Shown one piece after another: positions 1 through 12,000 of a stretch of DNA of 64,000 nucleotides. The DNA lies in contig CP099839.1 in assembly GCA_030062745.1 (NCBI GenBank), positions 36,737,293-36,801,292 of the forward strand, read 5' to 3'. Position 1 is the stretch's first letter. Every line of letters begins with the position of its first letter. The notes below the pieces were generated by a model that was not told where the DNA came from, did not search any database, and worked only from the letters and a program-made list of their open reading frames with translations. Position numbers and translations under genes: made by a program. This DNA comes from Capitulum mitella (taxonomy: Eukaryota; Arthropoda; Thecostraca; Pollicipedomorpha; Pollicipedidae).

Positions 1-38
1 ATGGCGAACTGCGGCTGGTGGTAGAACAGGCGCGCCAT
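1..38 (-). CDS. ABCD3: ABCD3 exon 14 (partial, cut by window edge): start of Walker B region
   Basis: Acceptor CCCCAG|ATG followed by [12 protein letters not shown] and two bases of the next codon, matching MARLFYHKPQFAILDE of the family. Phase 0 agrees with exon 13. Walker B itself and the rest of the C-terminus lie beyond base 1. Confidence 0.95.
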   Translation of the reverse strand, partial: MARLFYHQPQFA

Positions 39-3000
39 CTGGGGACGAGCCGCGTGACGTCACAACAGGGCCAAAGAGAAGCAGCACCATGCCACCAACG
101 CCGGCACACACACTGGCCGCACCACAAACATACTGGACAGACGCACTGACAGCATGGCAGACACACTGACAGGACGACAGACACACCGAAAGCATCAAGG
201 CACGCTGACGCCGCATTGACGGCACGACAGAGACAAAGGCAGACAGTGACAAACAACGACTGCACGACAAACAATGGCAACACAACAGACACACCAACAG
301 ACAATTTGACAACACGACAGACACACTGACGCCACAATGACAAAACGACAGACACCCTGACGTCACGGCCGGACGCACCGATCCAACACTTTGTCAGATA
401 CTGTGACTAGAACCAGCCACCAACTCACCACAGTACCAGACGCTGTGACCAGAATCAACCATTCACTCACTGTGGAGCGAGGTAATGGGCTCAAAGTCAA
501 ACACCGACCCATCACAGCATGAAATAACGGACGGTCACACAACGACCCATCTCAGCACGAGGTATTGCGACCAGAACAAACTAGGCATGTCAAAAACATG
601 GTACTGTGACCATAACGAAATGTCAACACAACACAAAAGAAAAGGTAGCACACTACGGAATGTTCCAAACACATCCACTGTAACATCAAACACTGGGATG
701 CTGCTGGAAAACACACGTTAACTCAAACCACTGTATACAACAAAGGGGCATCCCCTCCCCTTCTCCATTACTACAGAAGACTTATGAAACGCCGTAAATT
801 AACAGACATTTACGTAACACCCCTAAGCCTCAATTCCTACTTTACGCATTTCTCTGCAACTTGCTTGCTTGTTGATTGTGCGTACATCATAAATGATTTG
901 TCTTTTTGGTGGGGTTAACCTGTAAATGACCTTTTAGCCATTGGTGATTATAAGCCATGTACGATACAAACTTTATCCCAGCTATAATGCAACGCACATC
1001 CAGCAAGCACCAGAACACACCGCACTGCAAACCAACATCACAGCACATCACATCCGCACCATGTGGCACAACATACCACACTGACGTTGACATCACCAAA
1101 CAACACAGACAGCCAACACCACAGCGAACTATAACAAAGGACAGCCATTACAGCACAGGACAGCTATCTCAGCAACACGCAACACCACACCCCGTCCTCT
1201 GTGACGGTCGTGCACGGGACGGCGGCGGGGGCCGGGCGGCAGCACTCACGGCCACACGCTGTTTCTCGCCGCCGCTGAGGACATCCGACCAGTCGGCCAC
1301 GGCGTCCCAGCCGTTCTCCCGCTCGTGGATGTAGCCCAGCTGGACCACCTCGAGCAGCTCCAGCAGCCAGTCGTCGGAGCGGCCGCGGCTGCGCATCGCC
1401 TCCACCGTGTCTGGGTATATCACCTGCCGGAATCGGTCACACTGAGAACACCAGCGCATCGCCTCCACCGTGTCCGGGTATATCACCTGCCGGAATCAGT
1501 CACAATGAGAACACCGACGCATCGCCTACACCGTGTCCGGGTATATCACCTGCCGGAATCGGTCACAGTGAGAACACCAGCGCATCGCCTTTACCGTGTC
1601 CGGGTATATCACCTGCCGGAATCGGTCACACTGAGAACATCAGCGCATCGCCTCCACCGTGTCCGGGTACATCACTTGCCGGTATCAGTCACACTGAGAA
1701 CACCGGCGCATCGTCTCCACCGTGTCCGGGTATATCACCTGCCGGAACCAGTCACACTGAGAACACCGGCGCATCGCCTTTACCGTGTCCGGGTACATCA
1801 CCTGCCGGAATCAGTCACACTGAGAACACCAGCGCATCGCCTCCACCGTGTCCGGGTATATCACCTGCCGGAATCTGTCACATTGAGAACACCGGCGCAT
1901 CGCCTCCACCGTGTCCGGGTACATCACCTGCCGGACAGGACACCCGTCACACGAAGAACACCTCACGGTCGGGGTAAAAGAAAAAGAACACAAGCCTCAT
2001 TCTGCAGGACGAGGCTTCCTTTGCAGGTAAAATACAATTTGCCTGTTTCCTAAACAATGCTTAGAATGTTATCAATACACAGAGCCGAGACTGTTCATGA
2101 ATAATGATGCTTTTTTTTCCTCCTTAACAACTGTCTCACCGCTGCCCAAGTAAAGACGCCAACGGTGTGCGCCGTCGAATATCCTCCGCACGGCCGGAGA
2201 ACAGACATGCCTCCCACGATGACGTCCAAAAGCACGTCCAACCAAGGGCGAGGTAATGACCGAGTACGGGTAAACGAGACTGGCGGGCCACGAGCGTAAC
2301 ATTAGACTATTCGGGAGAAGCCAGCTCGACACGAACGGTACAATGGCCAAAGGGACCACTCGTCTGAGACTGACATCAATCTTAAGACGCTAACATCAGC
2401 ACCAGGGCACTCTCGCCAGTCTGCGGGGCCCGTCACGTGACGGCGGAGGGGTCCCGTGACGGACCTGGTCGCGCAGCGTGCCCAGCGTCATGTAGGGCCG
2501 CTGCGGGATGTAGAACAGCTGTGACCGGTCCGGCTTGGTCAGCGTCCCTCCGAACACCGGCCACAGCTGCGGCAGACAGACGGCAGTCAGCAGCGAGCCG
2601 GTCACAGACCCACATCGGCAGACCAGCAGTCAACAGCAGACCAGTCACAGGGCCACATCGGCAGACCAGCAGTCAACGGTGGGCCGGTCACAGGGCCACA
2701 TCGGCAGACCAGCAGTCAACAGCGGGCAGGTCACAGGGCCACATCGGCAGACCAGCAGTCAACAGCAGACCAGTCACAGGGCCACATCGGCAGACCAGCA
2801 GTCAACGGTGGGCCGGTCACAGGGCCACATCGGCAGACCAGCAGTCAACAGCGGGCAGGTCACAGGGCCACATCGGCAGACCAGCAGTCAACGGTGGGTC
2901 GGTCACAGGGTCACATCGGCAGACCAGCAGTCAACAGCGGGCAGGTCACAGGCCGAGGTCGGCAGACGCACACCAGTGAACAGCAGACCACAGACCAGTC

Positions 3001-6000
3001 ACAGCGGGCCGAGATCGACCACGAACAGCAGACCGGCCACAGATCGAGACCATAACCGCGGGGTCCCGTCCACCGAATCACAACAAATACATGCTATACA
3101 CGTGAACACTGGAGATAAAACAAGCTGTACATACATCGTCTGGTTCAGCATATCAGTGAACTTCTCTTCTAAACGTTCAACATTTCAATTAAGACCCCAA
3201 TTTCGTGGATCCCATCGCAACTATTAATAGTGTTCAAGAGGAGATGCTCCAGCAGGACAAAGAAGCTGGCGACCAACGGCTTACCTCCCCGAGAATGCGG
3301 AAGAGGGAACTTTTGCCACAGCCATTGGGCCCGCACACCAGCACGTTCATGCCAGAGCGGACCTCGAAGTTGAGCTCCTCCACAAGCACATCGCCGTTCG
3401 GTGTTACCAAAGGCACGTGCTCGAACCTGGACAGAATGGGAGACAAGGCACGGTGAGTGCTGCCCACTCGGTCAAGGAACATGCGGCAATCTCTGCACGG
3501 TCTAAGAGCTCTGTCCACGAGACACACACACGCTTGGCTACCATGACAATCTCGCTGATCAGTGACAGCCCGGATCAGCTAAATCTCTTGATGAATAATA
3601 GCACGTCTCCGAGCTCAAATATCCTTCCGGAAATAATGCCTTACAACATTTGCAAATCTTCTAAAAAATAATAATAACAACAATAAGAACCGCACGGTTC
3701 GGTACCGTGCTAAAAAAGGACTATTCTAAACCTCTAATCTGCATGAGTGTGGTATCTAAAACCCGACAGCTGACTAGACAAGCCACCACCAGAGGGAGCC
3801 AATCAGGACTTCCTGAGGACCCGCTCCCCATCGTCTACCACCCACCGGATCACGTGGTCCTGGAGGACAACTCTGCCGGCCTTAGGGTCGAGTGCCATGA
3901 CCGGGCGCGCCAGACTGCTCGAAGACGAGGACGACTTCAGACCTGCGGCCGGGCGGTAACAGCACAGTCAGCAAGGTCAGCCTTCGCCTGGACGACCAGC
4001 ACCTCCCACCCGGCGACAGGCTGCACCTCCTGCCATAGCCGGCGGCAGGCTGTACCACCTGCCACAGCCGGCGGCAGACTGTACCTCCTGCCACAGCCGG
4101 CGGCAGGCTGCACCACCTGCCACAGCCGGCGGCAGGCTGTACCTCCTGCCACGGCCGGCGACAGGCTGCACCTCCTGCCACAGGCGGCGGCAGGCTGTAC
4201 CTCCTGCCACAGGCGGCGGCAGGCTGTACCTCATGCCACTGCCGGCGCCAGACGAATGACACACAGCCTGGTCACGCAGGCCATGATCCCGGACATCTCA
4301 CGAACCAGCACATTTTCCACACATGGCAACGCTCTTGCAGAACGTTGGTCCAGTTTCCCACCTAACAGTCGTCTCTGCCCGGCCCTGTTCACGTGGATCT
4401 GCGACAGTGATACTCGCCCTTCGTGTGGCGGCAGAGCCCACGTTTTATCACCAGCAGCATAACATAGCGATGTGTGTAGGGCCACAGCCATTTCGTCTGC
4501 CCAGTACGATTTGTCAGTGGCTATTCAGTACAGCCTGCCCGCCCCGTCTGCGGCGCTTACGCCCAACGGCGGCACCAGAACCCACTCTGCTCCGTCCGTA
4601 CCGTTGGTGGACGCCTGCTGGGTGACCATGGTGCGCTCGTAGTGTCCGCTGTTGAGGTCGGCCAGCACCTGAAGCAGCTTGGAGATGCGCACCGTGAAGC
4701 CGGAGAGCCGCGTCATCTCGCGGCCTGCCAGAACCAGGCGACCGATGCTCTCCGCCAGACGCACCATCATCCGGCCGTTCTCGTAGTATTTCTGTAAACG
4801 TGCACCGCGTCAACAGGACGGTCTCGACTTCAAGCTCAGTCAACGGCACGACAAAGGTCCGACGCGCCAGTGCCACAGATGGCGGGTGGCACTTGATGAT
4901 CGCAAATGTCATCAGACGACTTCGGTTGTAATACATCAACCATCACGTTCCTCTAAGAGGAAAACGTTAAAGGTCGATTTCGTAAGAAATTCGACTACAT
5001 GACAGCCCTTACGCACTTCCGTCATTATATCAGCCAGCACAAAAGGCTCGCAGCAGCTTCAAAAAATGAATATGTGCGAAGTAACGGAGGAGCAGGTGTT
5101 TCCAGAGCAATCATCAGAACGGTTATCGTTCAGTACAATCGTCCTGATTGGCAGCGACGTCGTCGGGTCCCTATTACATGTATTCCCCTACCGAACACAT
5201 GCCAGCATTTGACGCCTGGCTTTGGAAGGACCAATCAAAATACCCGGCTAACGCCAACCAGGGCAGAGGTTCACTCTATTCCATAGACTGTCCGTAACCG
5301 ACACGGTGTCACTACACTCACCCGGCTCCGTACACGCGGGTGGGCGGGCGGGGAAGGGGGGGGGGCGCGTGTGCGTGCATGCGTGTGTGTGTGTGTAGGT
5401 GAAGGGCGCGTCGCAACATTGTCCTGCACACAGGCGTATGTCGTGACACTGGCCTGGACACGGGGTGTGTGCAGTGACACTGCCCCAGACCCGGAGAACG
5501 TGCAATGACACTGTCCCAGATCCGGAGAACGTGCAGTGACACTGTCCCAGACCCGGAGAACGTGCAATGACACTGTCCCAGATCCGGAGAACGTGCAATG
5601 ACACTGTCCCAGATCCGGAGAACGTGCGGTGACACTGTCCCAGATCCGGAGAACGTGCGGTGACACTGTCCAAGACACGGAGAACGTGCAGTGACACTGT
5701 CCCCGACCCGGAGAACGTGCGGTGACACTGTCCAAGACACGGAGAACGTGCAGTGACACTGTCCCCGACCCGGAGAACGTGCAGTGACACTGTCCCAGAC
5801 AAGGAGGACGCCCCGCCGTGACAAACCTGTTGCCGCTCGCCCGTAGAAAGCAGCGCCATCGGACCGACCGCGCTCAGGAACGGTATACTGACGGAGAAGA
5901 AGCCAACCAGGGTGGCCAGATCTGCAACCGCCGCGGCCGCACGTTAACCGTCGCATCACCGGCTGCTGGTGGGAACGGGGGGCCATCTGGCCAACGTGCA

Positions 6001-9000
6001 CATTAACCGTCACGTCACCACCTGCTGGTGGGAACTGGGGACCATCTGGTCCCCGTGCACATTAACCGCCGCGTCACCAGCTGCTCGTCTGTACTAGGGA
6101 CCACCTGGTAACTGTACTTACGGCAGATCAAACTACGCATCTCGGGAAAAGAGAGAACGGCCCTGCCAACGATGACAAGACAGCAAAAACGAGGGAAACG
6201 GAGAAAATAACGCGGATCACGAAGGCATCCCGACAAATGGCGAACACAGCATTTTTGCTGTACTTGACGTAATCCGGCAAAAACGCCCTAGTTTTCCGCT
6301 GTCGTCAAAACCCGTACAGGTTCGACGACAAGCAAAAGGCAAACTGCACACCTAAAAACACCACACGGCACTGATGTACCGGTGATTCGAAATACACTCA
6401 CATTTGGCGATGATGTTGTCAACGAAGCCTATGCTGAACTTGAAATGGACAAGAGTTTTCATGTGGTTTATCTGAAATAAAACCAGCGGCAGGACTAATG
6501 AATAAAAATATACACATCAGTTCTGCATAGGCACAATGCGACACAGCAAAAACATACTTAGTGGCAATTTACCACAAATGCATTTTGCAAGAGTTCACTT
6601 TCGAGTCCACTTTCGAAGAGCTTCTCGGATGACACGTAACCCAATCGTGGTGTCACACACAAAACGCACAGAATGCAACTGCAAAGCAATTGTACCCAAC
6701 TGCATCCTAGAGTTAACCGAACAGGGAACAAGATCATTTCAAACATGAACAAATGACAGGATTTGGATCTACGCACCAGCTTCCTGAATTCACTGAGCAG
6801 GGTGACTTTCTCGCGTTCGCTTCCCTGATAGAAGGCAACCTCTTCACTGTTCGTGATCAGCCTGTAACGGAATGAACAATGTCGCTCTCAAGGCTGTAAG
6901 ACGCAACGCGCTGCTAAAGCTGTACAGGCCAAGAAGACGCAAACGTGAGATCGTAAAACGACGAGACGGCTATCAATGCCACGAGGTGTAGGCACTGGCA
7001 CTTGCTGAAAAAAAACACAGGCGGACAAAGGAAAACGCCGACACCTGCACCGTTATGTGCTTAGTGAGCTTTCCGTTGTGTTAGGTGACCAGTGAACCGG
7101 CCCCGTTATTGCCCGATGGCCAGGGTCGGCAAGACAAGCCTCCCGGCCTGAGACTTCTGCCGCAAGTAGCCTGAAATCACGCCTAGCACATCACAGCACA
7201 CACTCGGCCTACACGCATTTCAAGTCAACTATCCTCGATCACGTCCAAAGCACGCTGACTGACCTGGAGTTGACGAATCGGTACTCGGCCTCGAGTTTCT
7301 GCTCTTTCACGGTCATGGACCCCACCGGACGGCGCAGGTTTGTCAGGAAGAGACCCGACACCACCAGGTAGGCGATCATGTACAGTGGTACCTAATGACA
7401 GACAGAGTGGGTTTGTTACAAACCGACCCAGCACCAGCGCCTGAGTGCAACACACTTGAACACAGCTTCTGGCAAACAGTGGGCTAGTCAGAAGCAGACT
7501 TGACACCGGCGATCGTGCACGGCGGTATCTGGAGACAAACACAGGGGATCTGCCACAAACAGAACAAACATCAGTAGTCATGTAAAGCAGCACATGAAGA
7601 CAGGCACGGCATGCCGCAATCACATTTGTCAGAGGCAAATATTACACCAGCAAATAAGCTACCGCGTACAGAGAAATTCAAGACACAACACTACCACTGA
7701 GCACATTCAATCTGTGGAAAATGAAAACTGCATTCTCCGAAACGTTTCATCGACAACTTTACCATGAAAAAATACCAAATCAAGGCACGTGTTTAAATCT
7801 GAAGCACAACATCGTTGAATTTAATCAGCAACGCAACGCTGTCCAAAATCAAGAACAATTGGAGGGGAGAGCAAATAGTTCGCATAGCATGTTTTCGTAA
7901 AACAGAAACTGATGTGAAAAACAGATCGGGTTACCTGGCGCCCCAGACTGGCGGACAGCCTCTGGACGTACAGCACAATGTCCAGCACCGGTTTGGACAT
8001 GTTCGAGTACAGGTCGACCAGACCCTGGCAGAACTGGTTCACGTCATTGGTCAGTAGGTGGTCGGCATTCTGGATACGGCTGTCCAAGTTGTTCATTTGG
8101 TAGAACGTATAACCCCTGTAAATGTCAGTGCGATATATGTTATCAAGGTTACACCTCAACATAAGTGAAATCCTCACAAAATCCGGGGGTTGTGTAAAAT
8201 GTGTGGCAACAATCACTGACAACGTTGTGAGCAATCCACCGATGAATTAATGACAGTCACCACCAAAAATGACAACCACCAATCTTCAGTCTGCACGCTG
8301 GCATTTCACAAACCCAGTAAATCGGCAAAAGACGCAGTAAAATATGAATGTCATATATGGACTATTAGGTTACCTTCCACTGCTTACACTGCCCGCAGCC
8401 TCGGTCATTCTTTTACCAACTAGCCACAATGACGTCTCTTCGTTCATACAATACTCTTGCTAACAGCGCCGGATTCCATCTCTGTTGCGCAACCACACAC
8501 AATCTGAGCCTTCCATGGGCCGGACGGAACATACGTTTTAGTTTTGGGGGTCAGCAATCCCGATATTTGAGACAATGACACGTTTTGCGCGCCTCACTAT
8601 ATCACGATTACCTTCCACCCCACTTTCCGATCTAGAGTCCAATCGATGCCCTTAAAGGTCACCGGGTCAGTTTTCCATCAACTTCGATCGTCATCACCAT
8701 ACGCAATTTGTGTGCCAGCTTCTGCAGTTGGCCTTAAGCTATCCCGATTCTGAGACACAGGGCTCTGATGCTATATGAGATCCACTAAATGGATCAAGGT
8801 CCTGGTTCTTCCCGAGGGGTTCGGCGCCCAAACAAGTCCTGGTGACAACGTTAGCCCAACTTGCAATACACGACTATAAAATTAAAAGAGCTCAACCAGC
8901 AATCACCCTCCTAAAAACAAACTTGAAATCGAGGCCGAAGGAAAACATTATGGAAGTAAACTCACAGACCAACAAATCTCGTTCGAGACCCAATGTAGCC

Positions 9001-12000
9001 TGCTTAAAAACATATTTAACTATGTGATACACAAAGAAGCTACGCAACATCTGCATTTGCGCAAACACAAACAATGGCTCAAAAACACACACAAACACAG
9101 CAGAACGCACTTTGTACAAATACATACTTACTCACACGCACACAACGGCACAGACGCATATGTTCGCACACATGAACACGGTGACTGAAATATATCCTCA
9201 TGCAGGGACGTGCGTAATGCTGCGGGGCGAATATAAAAAGCAGTAGACGCATAGTATGCACGTGTATAGAGATATGAGTGTGCGCAGATATGCTCGTGTA
9301 CAGATATCGGTGTGAATATGTGTACGTGTATTATCGACCTGACAGATGCATCTGAATGAACTAGCCCTTCAGTGAGAACAACATGGAAAAACGCATTCTC
9401 ACAACGAAAGAATCAGGGAGGCCAGGTCTGATGCAGTGCATCAGGCCTGGCAGAGCAGTGCCCTGGTGAATGTACTGGTCGTCAGCTAAGCCCCGATTAT
9501 TTCTGAACGGTTCCCCACTCAACCTCATACAGTGCTACCGAAGTCAACTTTCCAGCGAGACATCGTGGCGGATTCTCGCACAGCCCTTACTTCATGTACT
9601 GGTCGTAGAGGTGACGGGTAAGCCGCACTCGCAGGCACAGCTGCAACTGGTTCAAACTGTACTTGAGCAGGTTGTTGACCAGCGAAATCACTGGCATCAT
9701 GCGCGTGTAGTCCCAGGCGTGGGTCAGGAACGCCGACCGGTTACGGAGGATTAGTGTGCTGTCGACAGAGCAGAGGGCCAGTTACACACCGGCGTCTGAC
9801 TGGAAAGTACAGTTTGATTCAGCACCGGCCCTGGAAGCGAAAACATCCGCTGGAAAAGACACAGTTGCGCTCGGCTCGACATCTTCAAGGCTACGGCCCA
9901 CAACTGTTATACTGCGGGACAGATCAGAATAGACGGCTAAGACCAGCACACGCCAAGCTGGCTGACATACTGAATGCTTGACACCCAGCAAACTATACTA
10001 ATAACAAAACCCGTGTATGCCACGCCTGAAAGAATGGCAAACGGAAAAAAACGAATCTTGTTCGCTTTGCCAGCCTCCCACTCAGCATAACACATATGTG
10101 CGGATATCTTTTTCATTCCTTTACAAATTTCACCCAAATGGTTTGCTAGGGTGACATTACGGATCGGAGCACGTGCTAAGCAGCGCTTGTTGCACAGACT
10201 CTTACTCTTACATCCCACTTTCAACTGTCAGGCCACGGCTGATTTTGCAGCGACAGTTTAACGTGTCAATCGTACGACGCGACCGTGCCGTATTCAATAT
10301 GACCCTGTATTGGCCAGCTGACACCTGCCTCGCGTGCCAAACATCGAGACTTAAACCAGTCTTGCCAGGGCAGGGTGAATATTCCTCTAAACAAATGAGC
10401 TACCGATCACGAAACGTAGCTAAGTTGGTGAAGAATCAGGAAGAGGCTGAAGGGGAAAACAAATATCACATTCGTAAAAGAGCTGAATACAAAGATCAAA
10501 GAGACGCCAAATTTCATTTAACAGATATCCTTAAAGCAGTCCAATAAGAAAAGCAGTCTGCACACGTTTCATCGCATGTGAATCTTTCGGCTTCTCAACA
10601 GTTTACAAGTACAGTTCCAGGAATGGTAAGGATACCGGTAATGGAGAATAACGCTGATGAGGGCACTGCGGGGCCAGGCCATGGCCGCCACTCCCACCTT
10701 TCCAGCATGGTGCCGTTGCGGATGAGCCAGACGTCGCAGACGGTACGCGCCAGCAGCACCAGCGCCACCAGCACCACGTAGCCGACCGGCGCGCTCAGCG
10801 GGCTCGGCACCAGGATCGCCAGCAGCCGCCGCAGCCGGCGGAAAAACTGGGCGTCCACGGCAGCCCGCTCCTTCTTACCACCGGCCTGCAGTCACCAGAG
10901 ACCGACGTCACACGGAGACAGCCGCCAGAGACAGGCGTCACACGGAGACAGCCGCCAGAGACCGGCGTCACACGGAGACAGCCGCCCGAGACCGGCGTCA
11001 CACGGAGACAGGCGCCAGAGACCGGCGTCACACAGGGACAGCCGCCCGAGACCGGCGTCACACGGAGACAGCCGCCAGAGACCGGCGTCACACGGAGACA
11101 GCCGCCCGAGACCGGCGTCACACGGAGACAGCCGCCAGAGACAGGCGTCACACGGAGACAGCCGCCCGAGACCGGCGTCACACGGAGACAGCCGCCCGAG
11201 ACCGGCGTCACACGGAAACAGTCGCCAGAAACCGGCGTCACACGGAGACAGCCGCCAGAGACCAGCGTCACAGGGAGACAGCCGCCAGAGACCGGCGTCA
11301 CACGAAGACAGCCGCCAGAAACCGGCGTCACACGGAGACAGCCGCCCGAGACCGGCGTCACACGGAGACAGCCGCCCGAGACCGGCGTCACACGGAGACA
11401 GCCGTCAGAGACCGGCGTCACACGGAGACAGCCGCCAGAGACCGGCGTCACACGGAGACAGCCGCCAGAGACCGGCGTCACACGGAGGCAGCCGCACCAA
11501 AAGCCGCGAAAAGCATGACCTCATGCAAGGCGATATCTTAGCGAACGCGTCCTATACAAATGCAACGCCCGTGTTGTTGCAGGAAAAACTTCAGGAACGA
11601 CAGATTCTGGAGTACCACCCAACAGCAAACGGGCTGCGACTTGCTTACTATTAACGGTAAGCAATCACGAATTTTCGCTCAAAAGCCAAAAATCGGTCGA
11701 TGGTAAAAACACGATTCGGTTAAAATCGAACTCAGCTGGTAGAAAAACGTGGTAAAAACAACCATGCGATAGGATAACAGATCAGAAAACTGGTTTCGCA
11801 CAATTCCAGCAAGTCAGCATATCATTCTGACACGGTGATCTGGCGATGGCACAAAAGTGAAGTTCGCCTACAGCGGGAAAGTCAAACGTCCAGCCGATCA
11901 CATAAACAAGACAAACGGGAGGGTCTGGGAAGATCGTGTACACCAATTCAAAGTGGTTTGGCATACTCCCTCCGATTTTTCATTTCTCTCGTTTCATCGG

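Noticed and set aside
1325..2053. A 242-codon plus-strand frame (repeating [12 protein letters not shown])
   Set aside because: It is the antisense reading of the 63-bp minisatellite and of exon 13; no independent coding support.
2437..3227. Two overlapping plus-strand frames of 180-230 codons rich in Gln/Ser/Arg
   Set aside because: Both are readings of the 43-bp minisatellite, whose period is not a multiple of 3, and antisense of exon 12.
3882..4264. Three overlapping minus-strand frames with CRRLWQ repeats
   Set aside because: Products of the 29-bp minisatellite; only the 35-nt exon at 3,846-3,880 is supported.
6120..6165. Candidate ABCD3 exon after a fine pyrimidine tract (GGCAG at about 6,165)
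   Set aside because: Frames hit stops and do not match the family; the true exon 8 at 5,827-5,921 matches and fits both phases.
10795..11481. A 228-codon minus-strand frame of decapeptide repeats
   Set aside because: It is the 30-bp intron minisatellite read in a non-ABCD3 frame; any 30-bp repeat without a stop gives such a frame.
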